Shown: in pieces, positions 8,347 to 17,600 of the stretch | Layout: each line of letters begins with the position of its first letter | Position numbering within the stretch: the stretch's first letter is position 1 | Assembly: GCF_001238275.1 (NCBI RefSeq) | Contig: NZ_LGTB01000058.1 | Location: forward strand, 1-50,014 | DNA: 50,014 nucleotides | Origin: Bradyrhizobium viridifuturi | GTDB taxonomy: Bacteria; Pseudomonadota; Alphaproteobacteria; Rhizobiales; Xanthobacteraceae | Direction: 5' to 3' | Notes under the pieces: generated by a model | The model's input: the letters and a program-made list of their open reading frames with translations, nothing else | Told to the model about the DNA's origin: nothing | Databases searched by the model: none | Position numbers and translations under genes: made by a program

Positions 8347-9273
8347 TCATGCCGCCTGGTCGATTTCGGCCGCTTTCGGCTGAAGGTCGTGCAAATAGGT
8401 AACAGCGCGCTGCGCGTGCGCCGCCGCCGAAAAGATGAAGCGCTTGTCGTTGGCCAGCACTTCCAGCCACGACGCAAGATAGCTCGCGTGGTCTGCACGC
8501 GGCTCGAGCTCCGGCACGATGCCGAGGTCCGCGCTAAGGAAGCAGGCGCCGAGCTCTGCGACAAGCTCCTCGCGGGCGCGCTCGCTGCTGTCCTTCGCGT
8601 AGCGGCTGAGATCGCGATTGACGCGGTGCGCCGGCGCGGTCCAGTGTACGCACTCATGCGCGAGCGTGGCCGCATAACTCTCGGCGTCGCGAAAGGTCTC
8701 GAACGGCGGCATCTGGATGAGGTCGAGCGCTGGCGCGAAGAAAGCCTTGTCGCCACCGTGCCGGATGGTCGCGCCGGTGTTGGCGAAGAACGCGTCCACG
8801 TGCGCGATGCGCTGCGCCGGCGGCGTGCTCGGAGCAGGGCGCGCGTAGTAGTGGTCGGGCAGGCCGTCGATCTGATCGACGCAGAACACGGTGTAGGCCC
8901 GCAGGAACGGTACGGTCCGCTCGACGTCGTGGCCGTTGTCATCCGTGTCGGTCTTGGTGATCTTGTTTGCGTAGACCACCATCGTTCCGCTCTCGCCCTT
9001 GCGGACGTGGCCGCCGAGCTCGAGAGATTGCTTGAATGTCATCCACATCGACGACGTGAAGCCGCGCGACAGTGCTTCCGACCAGAGCAGCACGACGTTG
9101 ATGCCCTGGTAGGGCATTCCGTTGTGGCGCAGCGGCCGCGTGATGCGCCCAGCCGCGCTGGCCGCATTCCAAGGTCTGGTCCACGGCCGCACGCCGCGCT
9201 CCAGGTCCGCGACGATGCGATCGGTGATGCGCGCGTAGATGTCGGCGCGCGGTTTTCCTTCGTTCCTGCTCAT
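8347..9273 (-). CDS. ardC: ArdC-type antirestriction protein / zincin-like protease
   Basis: A 308-residue protein with two recognised parts. Residues about 8-135 form the ArdC N-terminal, single-strand-DNA-binding domain (DIYARITDRIVADLERGVRPWTRPW). Residues about 155-300 form the zincin-like metallopeptidase domain with the zinc motif HECVH at 206-210 and a downstream Glu in EELVAELGACF near 240 as a likely third ligand. ArdC of plasmid pSa protects incoming single-stranded DNA from restriction during conjugation. Here it sits in the minus-strand maintenance block, upstream of DUF736 in the direction of transcription, which suits early expression in a recipient. Length is normal for the family and all motifs are intact. 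Confidence 0.9.
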   Translation of the reverse strand: MSRNEGKPRADIYARITDRIVADLERGVRPWTRPWNAASAAGRITRPLRHNGMPYQGINVVLLWSEALSRGFTSSMWMTFKQSLELGGHVRKGESGTMVVYANKITKTDTDDNGHDVERTVPFLRAYTVFCVDQIDGLPDHYYARPAPSTPPAQRIAHVDAFFANTGATIRHGGDKAFFAPALDLIQMPPFETFRDAESYAATLAHECVHWTAPAHRVNRDLSRYAKDSSERAREELVAELGACFLSADLGIVPELEPRADHASYLASWLEVLANDKRFIFSAAAHAQRAVTYLHDLQPKAAEIDQAA

Positions 9274-9533
9274 TTCAATGACCTCCGTCTCGGAGGCCGC
9301 GCCTGCCGCGGCCCCTCACGGGGTCCGCCGCGGCGGCACCAGGCGCTCGCGCACCCGACCGGGCCGCAGCGCAGCGGAGGACGGCGCAGCCGTTGCGCGG
9401 GCGCCGAATCCGCCGCACGGACCAGACCGGGAGGGGCCGCGCTGGCGCGACGCGCCACTTTTCTCTTTGGCTTGCCGGCAACACGAAAAAGGGCCGGTCT
9501 CGCGACCAGCCCGCACAGCGACAACATGTGAAA

Positions 9534-9553
9534 GGCGGGGCCGAAGCCCCGCC
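9534..9553 (-). terminator. Strong hairpin terminator with UUCG loop
   Basis: Read on the minus strand, GGCGGGGC-TTCG-GCCCCGCC is a perfect 8-bp GC stem with the very stable UUCG tetraloop, followed by TTTC. It lies 7 bases after the stop of the gene ending at 9561, exactly where an intrinsic terminator is expected, and separates that gene from ardC. Confidence 0.75.
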
Positions 9554-9560
9554 CTCAGGC

Positions 9561-10148
9561 CTATTCGAAGGCGGCCATCTGGGTCGCGGCGGCTTTCTTG
9601 GTGATGGTTTCGCCGGCGTGCTCGACCTGTCGCTCGAAAGGCTTCCAGGCCTCACCGATGACCTGCTCGTAGGCGGCGACGGCGCCCTCGGCCGCCATGC
9701 GGAGCGCGTGCGCCTGGAGTCCCATGTCGGCCGCGAACTCGCGCTTGCGCTGCGCTTGGCTGTCGAAGCCGACGGGGCCGTCGAGATCCTCGTCGCGTGC
9801 GTCGTTAGCAAGCTTGGCGGTGGCTTCGCGCGCCTCGGTCACGGCGCGGGAGTAGAACTGGCCGGCGCCGTGGGCCGAACCAACGTATGCGCCGACGATG
9901 CGCTGAAGGTGGATTTCCATCGCACGCTCGCTGAGCCCGTCCTTGAGGGCATCGGCGGTCTCGATGACGAGCCGCTCGTGCAGCTCACGGATGCCATCGC
10001 TGTCGAGAACCGCAAGGCCGAAGCTCTCGGAGATCCGCAACGTTTGCGCAGAGTCGGGACAGGCGAGGCGAACCATTTCGAGCGTCGCGCCGCGGCGGAG
10101 TGGAATGACGCGGGCGGTGGCGCGAGGGGAGCGGGCGGTCTTGGTCAT
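9561..10148 (-). CDS. Conserved hypothetical protein of rhizobial mobile elements
   Basis: A 195-residue, mostly helical protein beginning MTKTARSPRATARVIPLRRG. I do not recognise a named domain. Long helical stretches (about residues 60-190, including LSERAMEIHLQRIVGAYVGSAH and SQAQRKREFAADMGLQAHALRM) suggest an all-alpha fold and possible oligomerisation; the first 25 residues are basic and could bind nucleic acid. The start at 10148 is supported by AAGGATCTCAGC just upstream; the same frame stays open about 380 bases further without conservation. It is followed by a strong terminator at 9534-9553. Its position between ArdC and the small-gene operon suggests a maintenance or transfer function, but none is shown. 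Confidence 0.7.
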   Translation of the reverse strand: MTKTARSPRATARVIPLRRGATLEMVRLACPDSAQTLRISESFGLAVLDSDGIRELHERLVIETADALKDGLSERAMEIHLQRIVGAYVGSAHGAGQFYSRAVTEAREATAKLANDARDEDLDGPVGFDSQAQRKREFAADMGLQAHALRMAAEGAVAAYEQVIGEAWKPFERQVEHAGETITKKAAATQMAAFE

Positions 10149-10538
10149 GCTGAGATCCTTTCTCGGTTTCACCTTGGGAAGCGGTCGGGCCCTTGGCCGT
10201 TGCTCCCTCGGGTGCGGTCGACCAGAACCGGCCCCAGCGGGCTGCTTCAGGGGGCGGCGGCTGCCAGGGCGAGCATGGGCGGGCCAAAGGCCGAGCGGGC
10301 TCTCGGGCCTGCGAAGGACGCGGCCCACCATCGCGAGACGGCCGCCGCCGATCGCTTCGCGACTTGCCCTTGAAGCGGACCGCGGACGGTTCAGACCGCA
10401 GCACAAACCGAGGGAGTGACGGCCAAGGGGCAGTCCGCCTCTGAAATCGCGGGAGATCGAGGCCAATTCGCGCCACGCTCGACGTCGCGAACGATCTTCG
10501 CGTGCTCCGCTTGCGCGGGGATTCGTCACGGCCTCCGT
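10149..10538. other. 390-bp gap, leader of the 195-aa gene
   Basis: No protein is recognised. The stretch is very GC-rich and the frame of the downstream minus-strand gene happens to stay open through it. It probably contains the leader and promoter of that gene. Confidence 0.4.
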
Positions 10539-10865
10539 TCACCGCCACGCGGGGGAAGGGCGATTGCGCGCCCGAAGCTCGGCGATCGCCGCCTCCTGTC
10601 GATCGAGCTTTCGCGTGAGAGCGTCGATCTCGCCGCGGCGGGCCAGGGCGAGCTCCGCGACGTGCTGCTGAAACAGCCGCTCATCCGCGTTCGTCCAGCT
10701 CAATGCGCTTCGGCCGTGCGGCCAGCGTTTCGCCCGATCGGTGATTGTCAGCCGCTCGGCGCGTGCCGCGATCTGGCGCTCGATGACAACGAGATAGCGC
10801 TGCGTCTCGGCTTGCGCGGTCTCCAGGCGTACGAGCAGGGGGCGTCGGTCCAGGGGCTCGCTCAT
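10539..10865 (-). CDS. Small coiled-coil-like hypothetical protein
   Basis: A 108-residue protein starting MSEPLDRRPLLVRLETAQAE. It is rich in Arg, Glu, Ala and Leu with heptad-like spacing (LVRLETAQAETQRYLVVIERQI and GEIDALTRKLDRQEAAIAELRARN), which suggests two coiled-coil helices around a central RAKRWPHGRSALSWTNADERLFQ segment. No family is recognised. The start codon overlaps the upstream gene's stop as ATGA (10862-10865), so the two are translationally coupled; this decides the start over an ATG 21 bases upstream. It is the last of three coupled small genes. Confidence 0.6.
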   Translation of the reverse strand: MSEPLDRRPLLVRLETAQAETQRYLVVIERQIAARAERLTITDRAKRWPHGRSALSWTNADERLFQQHVAELALARRGEIDALTRKLDRQEAAIAELRARNRPSPAWR

Positions 10866-11107
10866 CTCAGCGTCCCCGTAGGCCACAAGGGCAGGGTGGG
10901 CTCATCTGTCGCGTCGTCGTGCGGGAGACAGACTGTGGCGATGAAGGAGATGCAGCCGGCAGTTACCCAGTCGACGGGCGCCGAATTGGTGCCGGCGTGC
11001 TTGCGTATGCCTGGGTTAAGGATCCCGTCGAGAGCGTCGGCGACGGCGCTCTCTGGGTTGTTGTGCGCATGCACCAGAAGGTTCAGGGCGGATAGACGCG
11101 CTTTCAT
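10862..11107 (-). CDS. Small hypothetical protein
   Basis: An 81-residue protein starting MKARLSALNLLVHAHNNPES and including LDGILNPGIRKHAGTNSAPVDWVTAGCISFI. I do not recognise the family. It is joined by ATGA overlaps to the gene before it (11104-11107) and after it (10862-10865), the pattern of a tightly coupled operon. No signal peptide or membrane segment is evident. The coupling itself is the best evidence that it is a real gene. Confidence 0.6.
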   Translation of the reverse strand: MKARLSALNLLVHAHNNPESAVADALDGILNPGIRKHAGTNSAPVDWVTAGCISFIATVCLPHDDATDEPTLPLWPTGTLR

Positions 11108-11307
11108 GACTGGATCTCCTCTCTGTCGGTGCCGGACGGATCTTGGCGCGGCGCGTGCACAGACAGGTGCACGGCGTGTTTCCAGGCATCGGAGCCGGTG
11201 AAATGGCGTCTGAGCCGCGGATGCCAGACGACGAGGACCGGCGTTTCGCCGTCCTCGTCAGTGGCCGCGCGCCAGCCGAAGGCTTTGGCAATGAGGCGCC
11301 AGGGCAT
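11104..11307 (-). CDS. Small hypothetical protein
   Basis: A 67-residue protein beginning MPWRLIAKAFGWRAATDEDG and containing VLVVWHPRLRRHFTGSDAWKHAVHL. It has several tryptophans and a compact hydrophobic core pattern, but I recognise no family. The stop overlaps the next start as ATGA, and the start lies 3 bases after the stop of the DUF7007 gene (11311), so all four genes are probably translated from one message. Confidence 0.55.
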   Translation of the reverse strand: MPWRLIAKAFGWRAATDEDGETPVLVVWHPRLRRHFTGSDAWKHAVHLSVHAPRQDPSGTDREEIQS

Positions 11308-11310
11308 GGG

Positions 11311-12158
11311 TCACCTCCGTCCGACGAAGTCGGAGGGGCCGCCGTAGAGCTGGTGGCGTGCCTCGTCGATTACGAAGCCGAAGCCGCCGACGTGGTACTC
11401 GTTGGAGGGCACGAGGAAGCGGCGTTCCTCAGTTCCAGGCCCGCGTTTCCCGCCGAGCGTGGCGACGGTTTCGACGAAGCCGCTCGCGTGTTTGGATGTG
11501 ATCGCCGACACCACGATCCAGTCCCGCGCATGCGCCTGCTCGAAGCCGCGGCGATCCTTCTCGCGGGATTCGCCCGGCTGCAGGATTGTGCCGGAGATCG
11601 CCTCCCAGGCGTCCGGCCAGCTGTCCTTGATCGTTATCGCGGCGCAACGGCGCTCGAACGCCGTAACGAGATGTGGGAAGGTGATCGCGACGATCGCCCA
11701 TTCGGCGTCTTCCTCATACCAGCCCCCCTCTGAGCGCAGCATGGGATGGACCTTGCGGTTTCGCTCAGCCGAAAGCTTGAAACCGCCGTGGCCAGCAGTG
11801 GAGTGTGACGCCACACCCTCGGCGTAGACGGTCGAGCCCTGCGAGATTCCCCAAGGCGTGGAGATACGCAAATTCTGCTCGATCCGGCCGAGCATCTTGC
11901 GCTCGCGTTGATGCTCGGCGTTTTCGAGCACGGCATTGCGAAACGCCGCCTCGTCGCGAGCTCGCCGGAATGTCCATAGAAGTCGCCGCGCGTCCATTCG
12001 CCCATCGGGCGGCTGATGCGCCAGCCCGTCACGAGAAAATACCGGCCGTCGCGGGCCGGAACCATGACGAAAGCCATCTCGCCGACAAGCGCGGCAAGAA
12101 GGCCGTCAGCGCTGCGACCAAACGCGACGTCGTCGGAAGCAGGAAATGACGCGTTCAT
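11311..12158 (-). pseudogene. DUF7007-type protein with one frameshift
   Basis: Two frames join into one protein of about 282 residues. The first part starts at ATG 12158 (MNASFPASDDVAFGRSADGL) and includes MVPARDGRYFLVTGWRISRP. Near 11952-11960, after YGHSGELA, a one-base loss moves the frame; the second part continues DEAAFRNAVLENAEHQRERK. The conserved DUF7007 region follows (STPWGISQGSTVYAEGV, STAGHGGFKLS, GGWYEEDAEWAIVAI). The family is common on rhizobial plasmids and islands and has no known function. The 12158 start overlaps the upstream stop as ATGA, which supports the joined gene. An internal ATG at 11997 would drop the N-terminal 50 residues. The break may be real or a sequence error. 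Confidence 0.7.
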
Positions 12159-12631
12159 GCCGCGGTCCTCCCCTCGATGATATCGGCGCCGACCTCGTCG
12201 GCCGTTGCTTGCTCCAGCACGGCGTGGGGATAGCCATGGCGTGTCAGCCACTCCTTCGCATCGGGCTCGTTGGTCGCGAGATAGACAAGCTCGGCGTCGT
12301 CGCTGGCGCGATCGAACACCCGGATCGAGCCGATCGCCGGACGTTCGACGATGGCGAAGTGGAGCTTCGACTCCAGCGAGAATGTCCGATGGACGCGCAC
12401 GGCAATGACGCCGCCGGCACCGTAGTCGGCCTCATGCAGAGTGAAACAGGCCGATAGCGAGACATTCCCGACGTCCCGTCCACCCTGTGTGCGGATGAGG
12501 CGGCCCTTGCTGTTGTTGGTCTGCCACGCGGCGAGCTTCTTCCTGAAGCGCGCCGGTGGCTGCGGCGTTCCGTCGGACCAGGCGACGATCGAGCCGATCG
12601 GTGCGTTGTCGATGATGGTGTGCGCGGACAT
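12155..12631 (-). CDS. Conserved hypothetical protein
   Basis: A 158-residue protein starting MSAHTIIDNAPIGSIVAWSD, with a basic segment RFRKKLAAWQTNNSKGRLIR at about 28-47 and IIEGRTAA at the end. No named family is recognised, but its layout beside DUF7007 is familiar from rhizobial elements. An AAGGAGG lies upstream of two adjacent ATGs (12634 and 12631); the second has the better 5-base spacing. The stop overlaps the DUF7007 start as ATGA. It is the first gene of a five-gene coupled operon (12631 to 10539) that starts just after a strong terminator. Confidence 0.65.
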   Translation of the reverse strand: MSAHTIIDNAPIGSIVAWSDGTPQPPARFRKKLAAWQTNNSKGRLIRTQGGRDVGNVSLSACFTLHEADYGAGGVIAVRVHRTFSLESKLHFAIVERPAIGSIRVFDRASDDAELVYLATNEPDAKEWLTRHGYPHAVLEQATADEVGADIIEGRTAA

Positions 12632-12667
12632 CATGTCCTCCTTGTGTGAGCATGCGTGAAAAAGAAA

Positions 12668-12692
12668 CCGCCGCCGGGGTGACCGGCGGCGG
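12668..12692 (-). terminator. Strong intrinsic terminator after the ParB-like gene
   Basis: On the minus strand a perfect 10-bp GC stem (CCGCCGCCGG ... CCGGCGGCGG) with a 5-base loop is followed by TTTCTTTTTC. It lies about 30 bases after the ParB-like stop at 12723. A textbook rho-independent terminator. Confidence 0.85.
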
Positions 12693-12722
12693 TGGACCGT
12701 TCGGAGGAAAAGACGCGTAGAG

Positions 12723-14398
12723 CTATTCGGCCGCCTCCCTGAATGCCTCGGCTACTTCGTCAGAGAGCTCATCGCCGATGCCGGCTATCTCCTCTTCGGC
12801 CCCGTCATCATCTGCCGTCGTCGCGCTCGACGACAACCATTGTGAAAGCTTCGTGGCATCCGGCGCGAAGCGCGCGGAGGAGTGGACGAAGTGTCCCTCC
12901 TTGAAGTGCTCGACGAGCGCGGCACGCGTGTCCTTCACGCGCTGGCGCGGCAGGACAGGGGTGTCCTTACACGATGCCTCGAGGGCAGGGCGCGACAGGC
13001 AGGAGAGGAAGTCCTCCGTGCCCATGTGCGGAAGGAAGCAATCCGCGCCTACCACTGCGCCGGCGATCCGGGCGACGATGCCGCTATTGGTGGCATTCTC
13101 CCGGCAAGAGAAGACATCGACCAGTATGTTGCGCGCCGCGACACGAAGCGTATCCATGTCGAACGCGAGCTTGCCATCAGCGTCGAACAGCACCGCTACG
13201 TTTTTCGCCAGGCGGCTGTGGCCGTAATAGGTTCCACCGCCTCCCGTCGTCACGGAGACGTTCTGGCCCGCGAAGGCGAGGACCAGAAGAGCCATCAGCG
13301 TGTCGTCCTCGATCGGCGCGCGGCCAAGCGCCTCGCGCAGCGCGTCGGTGCGATAGTCGCCGATCATCTCGACGCCCTTGCGCGTCACGTCAGGACGGGG
13401 CTTGGAGATCTCGCCGACGTCGTCCGAAGCGTTGTCCGAATCAGTCGCGCCCTTGCCCTTCGGTTTCTTCGGCGCAGACATGCGGTAGTGCACCGTCTGC
13501 ACGCGGCCGTCGCGGTCGAGATACATCGCCGTACAGTCGGACTTCGCCGGCTTGCCGTGGACGCGCTCGGCCTTCGGCGGCAGCTTCACCTCGCCATAGT
13601 TGGTGGTCTCGGCGATAATGCCTTTCTTCGGCAGGTTAGCCGTCATCCACTCCTGCTGTGCGCCGAGGAAGGCCTCGACGTCCGTCGTGTAGCGGCTGTC
13701 CTCGTCGGCGGGAGCGAAGAGGTCCTCAACCCACTGAATGCCGTAGGCCTGCGCGAGGTCGTCGCCGAAGCTGGCGTGCCGAGCCAACATCCGGGTCTTC
13801 TGCAATGCCTGGGCGACACTCCACCACGAGACCTGCGGGTCGGCCTTCGACGGCTTGTGCTTCTTCCAGACCTCCTTCTGCTCGTCGAGCGATGCGGCAG
13901 CGATCGTGCGGAGCTGGCGCTCGTCGGGCATGTCACCCTTCGCCATGTGATCGAGCATCGCCGGCAGCACGTTGGCCAGCAAACGAAGTTCCTGATTTGA
14001 CGCACCGGCAGCGTGAGCGCGACGCCGATTGCCTCCTCTGTCCAGGCGAGCGCGACCAGACGCTCGATTGCGCGCCACTGGTCGACCGGATTCAGCGCCT
14101 CACGGGCGATGTTCTCGACCATCGAGCGCATGGCGCCGTTGTCGTTCGCCGCCTCGTCGACCAGCACGTCGATCTCGTCGAGGCCGGCGGCGATCGCCTG
14201 CTTCACACGGCGGTGGCCTGCATTGATCAAGTAGCCGTTTCCGCCGCCGATTTCCGGCGTGATGACGGGCGGCTGCACGATGCCGACGGCCTTGATCGTG
14301 GCGAGCAGCAGCGCGTCGGCTTGCGGCGTCGACTTGGTCTGGCGCATGCGGTCGGGGTTCTCCTTCAGCGCGCGCGGGTCGACCTTGATGAGTTGCAT
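12723..14398 (-). pseudogene. ParB-like protein with one frameshift
   Basis: Two frames join into a protein of about 558 residues. The first part (ATG 14398, MQLIKVDPRALKENPDRMRQ) is a ParB/Spo0J N-terminal nuclease-like domain: AGHRRVKQAIAAG is the ParB box and MVENIAREALNPVDQWRAI follows. After GVALTLPVRQI, near 13990-14000, a one-base loss moves the frame, and the second part continues ELRLLANVLPAMLDHMAKGD through about 420 residues ending in an acidic tail. The long C-terminal part (WWSVAQALQKTRMLARHASF, YYGHSRLAKNVAVLFDADG) is not found in chromosomal ParB. This large form is typical of rhizobial and other alphaproteobacterial mobile elements and probably is not a simple partition protein. 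No ParA gene is adjacent. A strong terminator follows at 12668-12692. Confidence 0.75.
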
Positions 14399-14655
14399 GG
14401 GAACGCTCCTTTGGGGTTGCGGACCGGCGCTGCCGGCCCTCTCTCGTCTTCTTCCCGAAGACATCCCCCGGCCCGCGGAGCGGGGCGGGCCGGCGCAACC
14501 GCGGCCGAGCATCCCTGCCCGGCAGCACCAGCAGGGCCGAAGCCCTGCGCAGGATGACGGGCCGGGATCGCGTAGGCGGCGGTTGAGCGCGAGCGTCGGC
14601 GGCCCGCTCGATCTGCGAACGGGCCTATTCCCTTCCTCTCTTCCCTTTCTTTCAT

Positions 14656-17600
14656 TCAGGCGGCCGCAGCCAGCTGGCCGGCGCTATCACCGTCCTCCGC
14701 CAAGGCTTTTTCCACCTCAGCGAGCTGCTGGCGCTTTTCGGCAAGCTCGCCGGTGAAGGCGAAGTCCCCGCTGTCGCGGGACTGGTAAGAGGCAAGCCGT
14801 TGGCGGGCATCCGCCAAACGCTGGCGGTAGCGCTCCCGCTCACCCTCGAAGTCGTCGAGGGCGTGCTCGAGGCGGGCGACCGCACCGAGCGGCGTCACGG
14901 TCATCGGCAGCTCGATCTCGTACTCGGCACAGGTTCGCAGGAGCATCGTGGTGTAGCGATAGCCGTCGCGGCCGAAGCGCTCTCCACTGTACGCGACGTC
15001 GAAGCCCCCGATCGAAGCAATGACGGTCTCGCCTTCCTGCTGAAGCTGGACCAGCGTCAGGATCTCCTTCATCAATGCGCGCCCAGCGAGCTTGCGTTCC
15101 ATATGCGGCGCTCCTGTCACGGACATGCTGAACGCATCACCAACGGTCGGTGTGAGGCGCTCGATGTCCTGCCCGATCTCGCCGATCCGGCGGGCCGAGA
15201 GCTGGATGTCGCGCTCGGCATTGCGCATCTGTCGCCGCACCGCATGCTGGTCATCGATGTGCGCGGCCCGCAGACGTTCGAGCCGCGCGATGTCGGCCTC
15301 GAGGCCAGCCTTCTGCATCAGGCGCGGGTCGCCCGAGGCAATCGCCTTCGCCATGGCGAACTGGTTGGCCTGGCTTTCACCCATGTCCTCAAGCCGGCGG
15401 ATGGAAGTGTCGCCGGAGAGCGCGGCGGCGATAAACCGGGCCTTGCGCTCGTTGTTCTGCCACATCTGCGCATCGAGGCTGCCTTCGGTCGCGTAGGCGA
15501 AGATATCGACCTCGTCATGCTGGTTACCCTGCCGCACGATGCGGCCCTCGCGCTGCTCGATCTGCGAGGGCAGCCAGGGCACGTCGAGGTGGTGAAGAGC
15601 CTTCAAGCGAAGCTGAGCGTTGACGCCAGTGCCCATCGTGTCGGAGGAGCCGATCAGGAAGCGGACCTTACCGGCGCGCACATCGCCGAACAGCCGCTGC
15701 TTCGCCTCGGACTTCTTGTAGTCTTGCATGAAGGCGATTTCGCAAGCCGGCACGCCCATGCGGACGAGCTCATCGCGGATCCAGCGATAGGCGGAGAAGC
15801 CGCGGCTCTTCTCGACGCTGATCGTGCCGAGGTCGGAGAAGATCATCTGCGCCGCGCCGGGCAACTCGAAGGGTTTTCCGTCCGTGCGCACGTAGTTGTT
15901 CGCGGCCGTCTCGCTCCAGATGCGGAAGGCGTTGCCGACCAGCAGGTTCAGCTTGTTGTCGGCTTCATTGTCGTTGTCCGGGTCCACCAGGCGCAGGTCG
16001 ATGGCCGCGTGGCGGCCGTCGGTAATGACCGACAGCAGGATGTCGTCGCCGGGCTCCGGTGCGCGGTCGCGCTCCTCGATCGCCTTGATGCGCTCACCGA
16101 GCAGGGTCTGGTAGCGCTTGAACGCCGGAGACGGCTTCGCGGTCAGGATCTGCCGTTTTCCGGTCGATATGGCTGGCACTTTCACGTACTGGCGCAGGTC
16201 CTCAGGCATCACAACGTCCGCGAAGGAGCGGAACATGGCGATCAGCTCCGGCACGTTGACGAAGGTGGCGAACCGCGTGACCGGCTTGTATTTGCCCGAG
16301 GGCTGGAGCTCGAGTTCGGTCGTAACATCGCCGAACGTGCTCGCCCAGGCGTCGAACTCATGCAGCCCGCGCTCCGATAGCGCGGCATGTCCGAGATAGC
16401 GCTGCACCGAAAACATCTCGCCGAGCGTGTTGGTGATCGGCGTACCGGAAGCGAGCACCATCGCACGACCCGGGTTCTTCGTCTCGATGAAGCGCGACTT
16501 GACGTAGAGATCCCAGGCGCGCTGCGAACCGTTGGGGTCGACGCCCTTCAGCGTCGACATATTGGTGGCGAAGGAGAGCTTCCTGAACTCTTGCGCCTCG
16601 TCGACGATGATCTGGTCGACGCCGATCTCGGAGATGGTCAGAAGGTCGTCCTTGCGGGTTGCCAGCGATTCTAGCCGTTCCTTTAAGCCCTCCTTCAAGC
16701 GCTCGAGGCGCTTGCGCGAGACGCGGTCGTCGCTGTCCACCTTCATCAGGAGCTGCTCGTAGAGCTCGAGTTCGTCCTGGATCATCTGCTGCTCGAAGGC
16801 CGAGGGCACGCTGATGAAGCGGAACGCCGAATGGGTGATGATAATCGCGTCCCAGGTCGCTGTCGCGGCGCGCGACAGGAAGCGGTGCCGCTTGTCCTTG
16901 GTGAAGTTGGTTTCGTCGGCGACCAGGATGCGCGCGTTCGGGTAGAGTGCAAGGAACTCGCGGGCGGCCTGCGCCAGGCAGTGGCCGGGCACGACGAGCA
17001 TCGCCTTGGCGACGAGGCCGAGCCTCCGTTGCTCCATGATTGCGGCGGCCATCGTCATGGTCTTGCCGGCGCCGACGGCGTGGGCAAGGTAGGTCGAGCC
17101 GGCGGCGATGATGCGCCAAATGCCGCGCTTCTGGTGCCCATAAAGAACAAAGGCGCCAGAGGCGCCGGGTAACTTCAGGTGCGAGCCGTCGAAGGCGCGT
17201 GGCGCGATGTTATTGAAGCAGTCGTTGTAGACGCGCGCCAGCCGGTCGGTACGATCAGAATCAGACCAGATCCAGCGCTGGAAGGCATCCTTGATCTTCT
17301 GCAGCTTAGTCTTTGCTGCTTCCGTGTCGACGACGTTGAGCACGCGCCGCTCGCTGTCGCCGTCCTTGATTGTGTCGAAGATCTGCGGCACCCGGCTGTT
17401 CAGTGCATCGGCGAGCAACTCGCCTGCGTGCCGGCGGTCGGTGCCCCATTCCGACGTACCGGCCGCCATCCAACCGAGCTGCCGGGCTTCCACGGTCCAC
17501 GACGCCAATTCCGGCATGTGGTTGATCCTGATCTCGGCGTCAATCGTCTCCTTGACGAAGGCGACGATGTCGGTGGCCGGAATCCAGGGCGCGCCGAGAC

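Noticed and set aside
8389..9531. A 380-codon plus-strand open frame
   Set aside because: Mirror of ardC, which has an intact zinc motif on the other strand and a ribosome binding context.
12882..14000. A 372-codon plus-strand open frame
   Set aside because: Antisense to the ParB-like gene, with low-complexity Arg/Leu/Val composition and no recognisable domain.
14800..16380. A 526-codon plus-strand open frame
   Set aside because: It lies fully antisense to the helicase half of the methyltransferase-helicase, whose motifs are clear; long opposite-strand frames are common in GC-rich DNA.
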